DNA of 54,090 nt from a bacterium (GTDB lineage: Bacteria > Elusimicrobiota > Elusimicrobia > Elusimicrobiales > UBA9959): assembly GCA_021811185.1 (NCBI GenBank), contig JAJZPL010000020.1, positions 1 through 54,090 of the forward strand, read 5' to 3'. This document shows, piece by piece, positions 15,709 to 23,627 of this stretch. Position numbers and translations under genes: made by a program. Position 1 is the first letter of the stretch. Each line of letters starts with the position of its first letter. The notes under the pieces were generated by a model that was not told the DNA's origin, made no database searches, and saw nothing but the letters and a program-made list of their open reading frames with translations.

Positions 15709-17559
15709 TCAGTCTTCCAGTACCCTCGGGGTAACGAAGATCAGGAGCTCCATCCGGCTGCGGGACATGGACTTCTTTTTGAAGAGGTAGCCGAGCAGCG
15801 GGATGTCGCCGAGTATGGGCACCTTGAAGACGGCTTCCGACTGCGTGTCGTGGATCAGGCCGCCGATCACGATGGTCTCGCCGTTGCGCACGATCACGTT
15901 GGTGTCGGCGGAGCGGGTGTCGATGCCGGGGGCGCCGCCGGCCACCGGGGTTATGGTGGCGTTAGGCTGGCTGACCGACGGGCTGATCTTCATGGAGATG
16001 CGGCCGTCGGAATTGATGGTGGGCGTAACCTTAAGGACGATGCCCGTGGTAAGGTAGGTGACCTTGGTGGTGGAGATAGGGGGCGTGGCCGCCGTGATCT
16101 CCGTGGTGGTGTACGGGATCTGGGTGGTGATGTTGATGTTGGCTTCCTTATTGTTCAGCGTGGCTATCTTGGGATCGGAAAGCACCTTGGCCTTGCCCTT
16201 CTTGGCGGCGGCGGTGATGACCGCGTCGAACATATAGTTGGAAGCCACCTTGCCGAGGCGGAAAGCGCCGTACACCAGGTTGGCGGGCAGGCTAACCCCG
16301 GTGCCGCCGCTGGCCGAATTTGCGGCGGCGTTAACGTTGAATTTTCCGCCCAAAGCCTGTGTGGGCGGGGTGGTCACATCCTGAGAGCCGATGTAAGTGC
16401 CGTTGCCGTTGGCCCCGGAGCCCGACCAGCTGATGCCGTAATCGAGCGAATTGTCGAGCGAAACTTCCACCAGTTTGGCTTCTATCAGCACCTGCTTGGG
16501 AATGCGGTCCAGGTTCCGGATCAGCCGGGCGGTGGAGTCGAGCCCCAGCGGGGTATCGGTAACCACGAGCGCGTTATTCGTCTCGTCCACGTTGGTGTTC
16601 GCCTTGCGGCCTTCGGCCAGCGTCACCGCGTCCACCTGGGCTTTTATATCCGCGGCTTTATAATAATTAAGGAAGAACACGCGCGTCTGCATCATGGCTT
16701 TTTTCTGTTCGGCCATGAACGTGGCGGGGGAAGCGATGCGGAGGATATTATCGCCTACCTGTTGAGCGGCAAGGCCTTTAACGTTAAGGATGGTCTTGAA
16801 CGCCTCGTCGAAAGGCACCTTCGCAAGGGTTATCGTGAGCGTGCCGGAAACGTCGTCGCCGTAAATTATGTTGATGCCGGCCTTGGCGGCCATCATGTCG
16901 ATGACCTCGCGCACGTCGGCCTCGCTATAGTCGAAGCTGATGGGGTCGCGGGGCAGGCTGTCCAGGATGTTCCGGAAGCCGGACGCGGCGGCGGTCTTCC
17001 TGGGCGTTATGAGCGGGGCGCTTTCGCGGTTCGCGTCGGAAGGCTTTATCGGGGCCGCTTCCATGGTCATCTCGATGGGCTTATCGGACTGCACGGCCTT
17101 GCCGTCGGGAGAAATAACGGTGACGCCGGCGGGGATCTCCGCGGGAGTATCTTTTACGGCGGGCCGCGCGGCGGGGACGGGCCGCGCCCCCAGCATAACT
17201 ATAAGTTCGGACCCCTTGCGGGTGATCTCGTAGGCCGTTTTCTGCGAAAGCTCCATCACCACGCGGGAAACGCTCACCGGGCTGGTCTTGAACTGGCCGG
17301 TGCGCACCTTGCGCAGCGCGGCGCCGTTCACGGGGATCTCCTGCAGGGTCTGCATCCTGGCGTCCATCAGTTCCAGGACCAGTTTCGAAGGATGCTCCAT
17401 CGTGAAAGTTTTATACTGCACCGGACGGTCCGTAGCGATGTAGACGCTGTCGCCGGACACCCGGACCGACTTCACGGTGGCGGCTTCGACGGCGAAGACC
17501 AGCGCGGGGTTCTGCCCCAGCAGCAGGGCGGTAACGAATATGGTTGTGAATTTTTTCAT
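15709..17559 (-). CDS. pilQ: Type IV pilus secretin PilQ
   Basis: 616 residues. It forms the outer-membrane pore through which the pilus passes. The signal peptide is at 1-24 (MKKFTTIFVTALLLG…). An AMIN-type domain occupies about 28-125 (VRVSGDSVYIATDRPVQYKTF). A secretin N0/STN domain follows near 210-290 (ISFDYSEADVREVIDMMAAKAGINIIYGDDVSG), then one N1-type domain (RVFFLNYYKAADIKAQVDAV). The secretin core covers about 350-615, ending in ETIVIGGLIHDTQ and VPILGDIPLLGYLFK. The start MKKFTT at 17559 has GGAGAT upstream; earlier in-frame Met codons precede the signal peptide and are unlikely. Confidence 0.95.
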   Translation of the reverse strand: MKKFTTIFVTALLLGQNPALVFAVEAATVKSVRVSGDSVYIATDRPVQYKTFTMEHPSKLVLELMDARMQTLQEIPVNGAALRKVRTGQFKTSPVSVSRVVMELSQKTAYEITRKGSELIVMLGARPVPAARPAVKDTPAEIPAGVTVISPDGKAVQSDKPIEMTMEAAPIKPSDANRESAPLITPRKTAAASGFRNILDSLPRDPISFDYSEADVREVIDMMAAKAGINIIYGDDVSGTLTITLAKVPFDEAFKTILNVKGLAAQQVGDNILRIASPATFMAEQKKAMMQTRVFFLNYYKAADIKAQVDAVTLAEGRKANTNVDETNNALVVTDTPLGLDSTARLIRNLDRIPKQVLIEAKLVEVSLDNSLDYGISWSGSGANGNGTYIGSQDVTTPPTQALGGKFNVNAAANSASGGTGVSLPANLVYGAFRLGKVASNYMFDAVITAAAKKGKAKVLSDPKIATLNNKEANINITTQIPYTTTEITAATPPISTTKVTYLTTGIVLKVTPTINSDGRISMKISPSVSQPNATITPVAGGAPGIDTRSADTNVIVRNGETIVIGGLIHDTQSEAVFKVPILGDIPLLGYLFKKKSMSRSRMELLIFVTPRVLED

Positions 17560-17626
17560 TTTTATCTCCACGATACTTGCCGGGCGCCGGGAGGGCGCCG
17601 CGGGCATGCGAAACCGCCAGCCCCGC

Positions 17627-18085
17627 CTATTCGCGCAGGTTAAGCTGGTGGACCTTTTTATCCTCGGTCATGAGGATCACCTGTTTTCCCTTAACAACCC
17701 CCGAAACGCCCGGAACCTGCTTTTTTTTAGAATCCACAAGCCGGCCGGCCTTCAGCAGGTAGAGCGCGCCGGTGGCGGAATCGCGCAGCAGCGCCTGGCG
17801 GCCCCGGGAATCCTCGAGGATGCCGGTAAGCGTCAGGCCATAGATGGTGAAAGTCGCTTTCTGAACGTCGGCGGCGGAGCCGCCGCCCAGTTTGCCCGTG
17901 CCCTTCTGGTCCCCGTAGACCGTGGCGGGAATGAACGGGTCGCGCCCGTTCACGGGCTTATAAGCCTGCTCCACGGTAAGTGGCGGCTGGGTGGAAACCG
18001 CCACCTGCGCCGCGGCGGGCCCGGCGGCGGCCGCCGGCCGGGACGCGGCGAGGACGATCAGCAGGATAATGATATTTTTAGCCAT
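17627..18085 (-). CDS. pilP: Pilus assembly protein PilP
   Basis: 152 residues. A hydrophobic N-terminus (MAKNIIILLIVLAAS) is followed by an Ala/Pro-rich linker and a small beta domain (about 60-150) with NGRDPFIPATVYGD, LTLTGILEDSRGRQALLRD and VVKGKQVILMTEDKKVHQL. This is the fold of PilP, the inner-membrane lipoprotein that connects PilN/PilO to PilQ. No lipobox Cys is visible, so anchoring would be by the uncleaved N-terminal helix or the protein would be periplasmic. The start at 18085 overlaps the end of pilO by 8 nt; an upstream Met in frame lies inside pilO. Confidence 0.85.
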   Translation of the reverse strand: MAKNIIILLIVLAASRPAAAAGPAAAQVAVSTQPPLTVEQAYKPVNGRDPFIPATVYGDQKGTGKLGGGSAADVQKATFTIYGLTLTGILEDSRGRQALLRDSATGALYLLKAGRLVDSKKKQVPGVSGVVKGKQVILMTEDKKVHQLNLRE

Positions 18086-18629
18086 TGTACTGGTATGCCA
18101 CAAGCACGAACTGCCCGGTCGCGGTAGTATCCGAGCCGGGCGCGGCGGTCATCACGAGATTCTCGGAGGTCAGGATGCGTTCCTCCAGGCCGAGCGCGGT
18201 AAGGAAGCGCCCGACGTCCCCGTAGCTGCCCCTCAGGCTGATGTTATACGAAACCCGGGTAAAATACTCCACCTGCGCGCTGCCCGCCGGTGTTATGGAT
18301 ACGACGTTGACCTTGTACTTGCGGCTGAGCGTGGAAATGGTGCGGAACAGGTCCGGGAACTTCCGCTCCCTGGGGAGTTTTTTTTCTGCCGCTTCCTTCT
18401 CGGCGCGCAGGCTGGCCAGCTTGGCCTCCAGGTCCTTGTACTTGGCCTTCTGCATTTTGGCCTTGTTGATGTCCGCTTCCATCGAGGCGACTTTCTTGGT
18501 GTTGACCTCTATCGTCTTGGAAGTGGGCAGCCAGAAATAGAAGAGATAGAAATAGCCGAACAGGCCGGCGAACACGACGCCGCCGGCTATCTGCATGATC
18601 TGGTCTTTCGTCAGTTGAAGCTTTTCCAT
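18078..18629 (-). CDS. pilO: Pilus assembly protein PilO
   Basis: 183 residues. A short cytoplasmic N-terminus, one transmembrane helix (about 13-33), a coiled coil (about 40-85, MEADINKAKMQKAKYKDLEA) and a C-terminal ferredoxin-like domain with VNVVSITPAG and YGDVGRFLTALGLEERI. PilO pairs with PilN in the inner-membrane alignment complex. It starts 4 nt after pilN. Confidence 0.9.
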   Translation of the reverse strand: MEKLQLTKDQIMQIAGGVVFAGLFGYFYLFYFWLPTSKTIEVNTKKVASMEADINKAKMQKAKYKDLEAKLASLRAEKEAAEKKLPRERKFPDLFRTISTLSRKYKVNVVSITPAGSAQVEYFTRVSYNISLRGSYGDVGRFLTALGLEERILTSENLVMTAAPGSDTTATGQFVLVAYQYNG

Positions 18630-18633
18630 ACTT

Positions 18634-19185
18634 TTACTTGTACGCGTACTTCATGGAGAGCGGAGCGGTAAAACGCTTCCCCTCCTCGGTATCGGAGGAG
18701 GAGATCATCCCCACCGTCACTTCGGAATACGGCCCGGAGGTCTCCAGCGAATTGATCCAGTAGGCCAGGTCGTAAGCGGAATTGGAGTTAACGGCTATGT
18801 CGACCTTCAGCGCGCCCCCGGCAAGCGAGGTGTTGACGGAGCTGAACCAGAGCGTGGACGGAAGGTCGCTAGTAAGGTCCTGCAGGAAATGCGTGTAAAC
18901 GAAGCGGCCCTTGTTGATGCTGTTGATGGAATCCAGGTAGCGCTGCACCTCGGAGATCTGCGACTCGATGGCTTTCACCTGGTCGACGTCCTTCTGCAGG
19001 GACTTCAGTTCCACTTCGCGCTTGGCGAGGGTGGATTCGATGGTCTTGGCCCGGGTTATCTGCCACAGCGAGGCCAGCACGATGACGGCCACGACGACTA
19101 CGGCGGCCAGCACGGCCTTGGCCACGACGGCCTTCCGGTTGATCCGTTCGATGTATTCGGGGGGAATGAGGTTTATCTTTATCAT
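18634..19185 (-). CDS. pilN: Pilus assembly protein PilN
   Basis: 183 residues. The extreme N-terminus MIKINLIPPEY is the INLLP-type motif that binds the PilM groove. One transmembrane helix spans about 23-45, followed by a coiled coil (about 50-85) and a ferredoxin-like domain with DLTSDLPSTLWFSSVN. It overlaps pilM by 4 nt (ATGA), implying coupled translation. Confidence 0.95.
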   Translation of the reverse strand: MIKINLIPPEYIERINRKAVVAKAVLAAVVVVAVIVLASLWQITRAKTIESTLAKREVELKSLQKDVDQVKAIESQISEVQRYLDSINSINKGRFVYTHFLQDLTSDLPSTLWFSSVNTSLAGGALKVDIAVNSNSAYDLAYWINSLETSGPYSEVTVGMISSSDTEEGKRFTAPLSMKYAYK

Positions 19186-20291
19186 TCTTCCCAGTCCTTA
19201 AGCTTGCGCAGCGCCAGGCCGGCGGCCACGGCCAGAGCCGGCAGCACGTCCTTGGGCATGTTCTTGGGCTGCTCCGCCAGGAAGGCCAGCGGGTTGGCGA
19301 CCTCCACCGGCACCTTGAACTCCGCCGATAAGAACCTGGTTATGTTGCCGAGGTTCGCCATGCCCCCGGAAATTATTATCCGCGAAATGGAATGGTCCAC
19401 GCCCTGCGAAAGGTAGAAATCGATGGAGCGGGAGACCTCGGTGTAGAGGTCCCGCAACACGCCGGAAGCCGCCTTGGAAACGGCCAGGCCCTCGCGGTCG
19501 AAAGCCTCGATCGCGGCCTCTTTATCCTCGTCGGAGACCAGCACGGCGCGGTTCTTCTTGGCGGCGTCCGCCGCTGCGGGGTCGCACTTCAGCGCCTTGC
19601 CGATGGCCTTGTCGAACGTGGAGCCCGCGATGAAGATATCGCGCACGACGCGCGTGACGCCCTGCGAAACTATCGAAAGGTTCGTCACCTTCTGGCCGAT
19701 ATTGAGCAGCAGCACGGAGCTGTTGTCGCCCTTGGGGGTGACCAGGCCGTAAAGCGTTTCCAGCGCGAAGGAGTCCACGTCGATGATGAGCGGGTCGAGG
19801 CCGGCCCCGGAGATGATGTCGATCTTATCCTGCACGGCCTCGCGCTTGGCGGCCACCAGCACGGTGTCCATCTTGGGCTCCCCGTCGTCGGAGGTGTCGT
19901 TGAGGATGTAATAGGTGAGGTTCACGTCCTTGATGTCGAACGGGATGAAGGGCTCGGCCTCCACGTTGATGGTCAGCGCGAGTTCCTTCTTTGAAAGCTT
20001 AGGGAGCTTGACGTAGCGCACGATCACGGCGTTACCGGAAATGGAGGCCACGGCGTAGCGGGTCTGCAGGCCCTTCTTCTTCAGGTAGGTCTTGATCTCC
20101 TGCGAAATTATGGCTTTCTTCTCTTCGGGCGGGGTGTCGGGTTTTATCGCCAGCGGGATATAGCCCCAGTCCTTCAGCTTCAGGGATTTTTTCTCCTCTA
20201 TAAAGCAAACGACCTTCACGGCGTAATTGCCGATGTCTATGCCTATGACTTCTTTAGGCGGGAACATCATTTTTGCCAGATTTGAAAGCAT
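19182..20291 (-). CDS. pilM: Pilus assembly ATPase-fold protein PilM
   Basis: 369 residues of the actin/FtsA-like fold. The phosphate-binding loop is VIGIDIGNYAVKVV (about 16-29), and there is a second nucleotide-binding segment SVLLLNIGQKVTNLSIVSQG and the adenosine motif IIISGGMANLGNI near 305. PilM sits on the cytoplasmic side and recruits PilN. It is the first gene of a minus-strand operon that runs through pilNOPQ to AlaX at 9662, about 10.6 kb. Confidence 0.95.
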   Translation of the reverse strand: MLSNLAKMMFPPKEVIGIDIGNYAVKVVCFIEEKKSLKLKDWGYIPLAIKPDTPPEEKKAIISQEIKTYLKKKGLQTRYAVASISGNAVIVRYVKLPKLSKKELALTINVEAEPFIPFDIKDVNLTYYILNDTSDDGEPKMDTVLVAAKREAVQDKIDIISGAGLDPLIIDVDSFALETLYGLVTPKGDNSSVLLLNIGQKVTNLSIVSQGVTRVVRDIFIAGSTFDKAIGKALKCDPAAADAAKKNRAVLVSDEDKEAAIEAFDREGLAVSKAASGVLRDLYTEVSRSIDFYLSQGVDHSISRIIISGGMANLGNITRFLSAEFKVPVEVANPLAFLAEQPKNMPKDVLPALAVAAGLALRKLKDWEE

Positions 20292-20355
20292 TAGATAAAA
20301 AAACCCTCCGCGCGACCGCCGCCCACCCAGCGCAAAATTACCTTACGCTCTACTA

Positions 20356-20390
20356 TAGAACAATTATATTAAATAATTATTACAGGTCAA
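20356..20390 (-). promoter_or_regulatory. Sigma70-type promoter of the pilM operon
   Basis: On the minus strand TTGACC (20385-20390), a 16-nt AT-rich spacer, and a consensus TATAAT (20363-20368). The predicted leader to the pilM ATG is about 65 nt and contains GGAGGG about 11 nt before the start codon. Confidence 0.75.
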
Positions 20391-20430
20391 TAGAAGAATC
20401 GCCCGTTTTGCCCGGAGCGGCCCTATTTGC

Positions 20431-20445
20431 TTAAATATCGGCATG
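20431..20445 (+). promoter_or_regulatory. -10-like hexamer 6 nt before the start
   Basis: TTAAAT (20431-20436) lies exactly 6 nt before ATG 20443 and no Shine-Dalgarno sequence is present; same geometry as at 485, 7044 and 40732. Confidence 0.3.
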
Positions 20446-21411
20446 CTCAAAGGCGCCATCATCGGTTTCGGCAAGGACGCTCCCGGCGCCCTTCCCGCGG
20501 TCCTTTCCGCCGCCAAGGGGCTGGAGATCCGGGCCGTCTGCGAAAGGGACCCCGGCCTGCTGGCCGCGGCGGCCGGCCCGCTGCCCGGGGCCGCGCTGTA
20601 CGGAGACCCCGGCGAGTTTTTCTCGAAGTCGGGCGGACTGGACTTCGTTTTCATACGCGGCTTGGAGGCAGAACGCTTCAGGACGGCGCTGCGCGCGCTG
20701 GAAAACAGGCTGCACGTTATCTGCGAAACCCCGTTCTGCTCCTCCACCCAGGAATTCGAAACGCTGCGGGCAGCGGCCAAAAAGAACGAACGCGTCCTAG
20801 CCGCGCTCCAGCCCTGGGAGCGCGGGGCGCACTGGCTGGCGCTGGAAAGAACGCTGAACGGCGGGCTCCTGGGCGGCGTCACGCACGCCGAAGTCCAGTT
20901 CTTCCTGCCCGGCCCCTGCCCGGACGGCGGGGTAACGGCGGCTTCGGGCTGGAAGGCTTTTTCCATGCTGCTCGCCGCGGTCCGCCTCCCCCCTATAGCG
21001 CTTTGCGCGCGGCTCACTCCGGCGCCGGAGCCCGGCACGGCGCCCTGCGACGGCGCGGCGGCTTTCCAGGTGCATTTCGGCGGCGCCGACGGGGCCGTCT
21101 ACCTCGCCTCCGGCGCCCACTCAGCCCGTTTCCGCCTGGCGGCTTCTGGCGAAAAAGGCAGGGCGGAGATAGACGGGGACCTGCTGCGCCTCGACGTAAA
21201 AGGCCTTGAACCCGAAACGATCAGGCTCGGCTCCAGCCTGGCAGCCGGGGACCGCCCGGAATGGCTGGGCGCCGAACTCGCGGCTTTCGCCGAAGAAATA
21301 GAAGGAAAACTCCCCGCCGGCTCCGGCCTCAGGAATTCGCGGTACTGCGTGAAGCTGCTTAAAAACGCCTATTACTCCGCCTCGCTCAGGTCGTCGGCGG
21401 TGCCGCTTTAG
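20443..21411 (+). CDS. Gfo/Idh/MocA-like oxidoreductase, divergent
   Basis: 322 residues. It starts like an NAD(P)-binding Rossmann domain (MLKGAIIGFGKDAPGALPAV, then IRAVCERDPG and LDFVFIRG), and the sequence LHVICETPFCSS stands where the family has the EKP catalytic motif. Here Lys is replaced, so it may not be a dehydrogenase. The C-terminal part resembles the alpha/beta substrate domain with VYLASGAHSARFRL and ends in a helical tail RNSRYCVKLLKNAYYS. Function unknown. It overlaps the end of the convergent gene downstream by 26 nt. Confidence 0.6.
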   Translation: MLKGAIIGFGKDAPGALPAVLSAAKGLEIRAVCERDPGLLAAAAGPLPGAALYGDPGEFFSKSGGLDFVFIRGLEAERFRTALRALENRLHVICETPFCSSTQEFETLRAAAKKNERVLAALQPWERGAHWLALERTLNGGLLGGVTHAEVQFFLPGPCPDGGVTAASGWKAFSMLLAAVRLPPIALCARLTPAPEPGTAPCDGAAAFQVHFGGADGAVYLASGAHSARFRLAASGEKGRAEIDGDLLRLDVKGLEPETIRLGSSLAAGDRPEWLGAELAAFAEEIEGKLPAGSGLRNSRYCVKLLKNAYYSASLRSSAVPL

Positions 21412-21898
21412 GCGGGTCGGTTTTGTAGGGGTGGATCACGCCAAGCAGGAACCGGCTGATCTCCTCGCTGGCATAGTAGACCAGCAGGCCGGTCTTCGCC
21501 AGGAAGAACAGGGTCAGGCCGAGGAAAACGAGCTGGTAGACCCATTCGAAATCCCTGACGAACGGGAAAACGGCGGCCTGGAAAGCGTAATAGGAAAACA
21601 GCAGGGCGCAGATCTTGACCACGTTGCAGGAAAGTTCCCCCGCCTTCGGCACGAAATCCAGCAGCCCGTCCACCGAGGGCGCGGATTCGCCGCCGAAATT
21701 CACGAACACCGCCACCGCCAGGACCGAGACCACCGCGTTCAGGAAAACGCTGACGGGCAGCTTTTGGCTCAGGAAAGGCAGGGCCTGCGCGAAAGGGAGC
21801 TGCTCCACGAACCACCCCATGGCGAACAGCGTAAAGAGCACCACCAGCGTTTTAACGGATTTAAGAAGCAGCGTCCGGAACAGGTCTTTTTTCCCCAT
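21386..21898 (-). CDS. Small integral membrane protein, unknown
   Basis: 170 residues with four hydrophobic stretches at about 11-30, 48-66, 95-112 and 120-143. A conserved-looking pair of amphipathic segments (VDGLLDFVPKAGELSCNVV) lies between helices 2 and 3, and a charged C-terminus (HPYKTDPPKAAPPTT) follows. No family recognised. It is monocistronic, read towards the oxidoreductase-like gene with overlapping 3' ends. Confidence 0.65.
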   Translation of the reverse strand: MGKKDLFRTLLLKSVKTLVVLFTLFAMGWFVEQLPFAQALPFLSQKLPVSVFLNAVVSVLAVAVFVNFGGESAPSVDGLLDFVPKAGELSCNVVKICALLFSYYAFQAAVFPFVRDFEWVYQLVFLGLTLFFLAKTGLLVYYASEEISRFLLGVIHPYKTDPPKAAPPTT

Positions 21899-21980
21899 AT
21901 CCTGAATTTATCAAAAAAACTCAGCCTGGCGCAAACCCGCGCCCGGGCAATCAAATATATATATGTATAAAATAATATTA

Positions 21981-22010
21981 TTGAATCGGCGGCTTGGTTT
22001 GTGATAATAT
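21981..22010 (+). promoter_or_regulatory. Sigma70-type promoter
   Basis: TTGAAT (21981-21986), 16-nt spacer, GATAAT (22003-22008). It lies in an AT-rich stretch with a TATATATA run just upstream. It would start RNA near 22016, just before the structured leader. Confidence 0.55.
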
Positions 22011-22020
22011 AATAACTTAA

Positions 22021-22081
22021 ACGCGCGGGCCGCTTGCCGGTTACAGGTGTTCGCAATGGCATAGCCTTGGCGCGTAGGGAG
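22021..22081 (+). promoter_or_regulatory. Structured 5' leader of the 58-residue gene
   Basis: An extended hairpin. ACGCGC (22021-22026) pairs with GCGCGT (22070-22075). GGGC (22027-22030) pairs with GCCT (22064-22067). TGCC (22035-22038) pairs with GGCA (22058-22061), leaving a 19-nt apical loop. AGGGAG (22076-22081) follows at once as the ribosome binding site. I could not match it to a riboswitch class I know. Confidence 0.45.
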
Positions 22082-22087
22082 AAAACC

Positions 22088-22264
22088 ATGATCGTAGAAA
22101 GAACCGAATATAAAGGCCAGCCCGTGCTCATCCTCAAGAGGAACGAGAACGACAAGTACCCGTTCTCCTTCGGCCTCTCCAAAGCCCGCCTCATCATAGA
22201 GGGCTTCGAAGAGATAAAGAAATTCGTCGCCGAGAACGACAACAAGACCGAAGAGAAAAAGTAA
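22088..22264 (+). CDS. Small conserved-looking protein, unknown
   Basis: 58 residues: an N-terminal beta-rich stretch (IVERTEYKGQPVLILKR), a central FSFGLSKARLIIEGFEEIKK helix, and an acidic/basic tail. The pattern (hydrophobic strands, GLSKARLI helix) looks like a family kept under selection, not a random frame, but I cannot name it. The start is ATG 22088 with AGGGAG 6 nt upstream; a longer frame would begin inside the leader hairpin. It is followed 20 nt later by ubiE and is probably co-transcribed with it. Confidence 0.7.
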   Translation: MIVERTEYKGQPVLILKRNENDKYPFSFGLSKARLIIEGFEEIKKFVAENDNKTEEKK

Positions 22265-22284
22265 TTTTTTCTCGAGCGCGATAA

Positions 22285-22995
22285 ATGCCGTCCGTAGATC
22301 CTGAGCGTTCCATAGCCGGGTTTTACGACGGCATTTATTCATTTTACGGGGCGGCCAACTCTTTTCTTACCTTCGGCCTCGACCGCTGGTGGCGCGCCAG
22401 GGCCGCCGCGATGGCGGCGAAAGCGGCGCCGGGCGCCGTAGCCGTCCTGGACGCCTGCTGCGGCACCGGAGACTTTTCTCTGGCCCTCCTCAAGGCGCTG
22501 GGCCCCGGCATAGAACTGACCGGCGCCGACCTGAGCGAAGCCATGCTCTCGCTCGCGAAAAAAAGGCTGCCCCGGGCCGGCTTCGTAACGGCGGAAGCCA
22601 AGCGCCTGCCCTTCCCCGACGCCAGTTTCGACCTGGTCACCATCTCCTTCGCCACCCGCAATTTAAACCTGGACCGCCGGAGGATGCTGGAAGCGCTGCG
22701 CGAATTCCGCAGGGTGCTCAGGCCCGGCGGGACCTTTCTTAACCTCGAAACCACGCGCCCCCCGAACCCGCTGCTCTGGGCGCTGATGCGCGTTTACGTC
22801 AAGACCGGGATCGGGCTGCTCAACGCGCTCTCGCCCAAGAACCGCTCATCCTACTCCTTCCTCCGGAACACCATCCTTAATTTCTACGGGCCGGCCGACT
22901 TTTCGGCGCTGCTGGCCGAAGCCGGGTTCGCCGCGCCCTCGTACAGGCTGCTCCTGCCGGGCGCGGTCGCCGTGCATACCGCCGTAAAACCTTAA
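22285..22995 (+). CDS. ubiE: UbiE/MenG methyltransferase (demethylmenaquinone methylation)
   Basis: 236 residues, class I SAM-dependent methyltransferase. The SAM-binding motif I is VLDACCGTGDFSLALL (about 53-68), motif II is GADLSEAMLSLAKKR, and the family sequence FPDASFDLVTISFATRNL is near 115. The C-terminal RSSYSFLRNTILNFY…EAGF pattern is typical of UbiE/COQ5. The role is the final C-methylation of menaquinone or ubiquinone, implying quinone-based electron transport. Its stop overlaps the end of the convergent V-ATPase operon by 4 nt. Confidence 0.85.
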   Translation: MPSVDPERSIAGFYDGIYSFYGAANSFLTFGLDRWWRARAAAMAAKAAPGAVAVLDACCGTGDFSLALLKALGPGIELTGADLSEAMLSLAKKRLPRAGFVTAEAKRLPFPDASFDLVTISFATRNLNLDRRRMLEALREFRRVLRPGGTFLNLETTRPPNPLLWALMRVYVKTGIGLLNALSPKNRSSYSFLRNTILNFYGPADFSALLAEAGFAAPSYRLLLPGAVAVHTAVKP

Positions 22996-23627
22996 CCAGC
23001 CGCCTCCTCGACCCTGAGCCTGTCCCGTATCATTCTAAGGATAACAAACGCCTCCCGTTCCCGCTCCTCCAGCGCCCCGCCGAGGAAAGTTATAGTTTCG
23101 CGGGTGTCCGGGATCATCTTTTTAGAAAGCGCGTTGCAGCGGCGCTGCGTTTTCTTCAGCTCCCGGGCCAGCCTGGCCTCAGAGGTTTCAAGCCCGGCCA
23201 GCGCGGCCAGCGGCCCGAGGGCCCGCAGGAAACCGCGCCGGGCCTCTTCCCCCGCCGCCGTAACTTCCCCCGGCCCGAAGGCGGCGGCCCCGGCGGGCGC
23301 CGGAACGGAACACTCCGGCAGGCGCACGCCCATAAGGCGTTTTTCTTTTAGCTCCGGCCCGCCCCCCCGCGGGGCCCCGAGCGCGGCCCGGTCCAGTTCC
23401 TCGCCCCCGGAAGCCAGCGTGGCCTCCCGCAGCGCGGCCCGCGCCGGCGCGAGGAAGGCTTCCGCTTCCGCCCTCGCAGCTGTCGCGCGGGCCCGGCGCG
23501 CGGCCAGCTCGAGCAGCAGCAGTTCGCGCTTCTGGTCCAGCAGGGCGTAGCCCTCCTCGGCGAAAACCAGCTGCCGGCGCAGCGCCAGCAGGGACGATTT
23601 GGTGGCCGGCACGTCCAGCAAAGCCAT
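22992..23627 (-). CDS. ntpD: V/A-type ATPase subunit D (central stalk)
   Basis: 211 residues. The long N- and C-terminal helices of the rotor stalk are recognisable: PATKSSLLALRRQLVFAEEGYALLDQKRELL at the start, and ARELKKTQRRCNALSKKMIPDTRETITFLGGALEEREREAF near the end, the latter being the diagnostic conserved stretch. The region between them is Ala/Gly-rich and less conserved, as usual. Last gene of the V operon; it starts immediately at the stop of subunit B. Confidence 0.9.
   Translation of the reverse strand: MALLDVPATKSSLLALRRQLVFAEEGYALLDQKRELLLLELAARRARATAARAEAEAFLAPARAALREATLASGGEELDRAALGAPRGGGPELKEKRLMGVRLPECSVPAPAGAAAFGPGEVTAAGEEARRGFLRALGPLAALAGLETSEARLARELKKTQRRCNALSKKMIPDTRETITFLGGALEEREREAFVILRMIRDRLRVEEAAG

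Noticed and set aside
14722..17643. Plus-strand open frame of 973 codons
   Set aside because: Antisense shadow of an O-antigen-ligase gene and pilQ; composition is Gly/His/Gln/Arg biased and lacks domains.
22021..22081. Known riboswitch class for the leader hairpin
   Set aside because: I compared it by eye with c-di-GMP, preQ1, fluoride, ZTP, guanidine and glutamine motifs and found none of their conserved cores.
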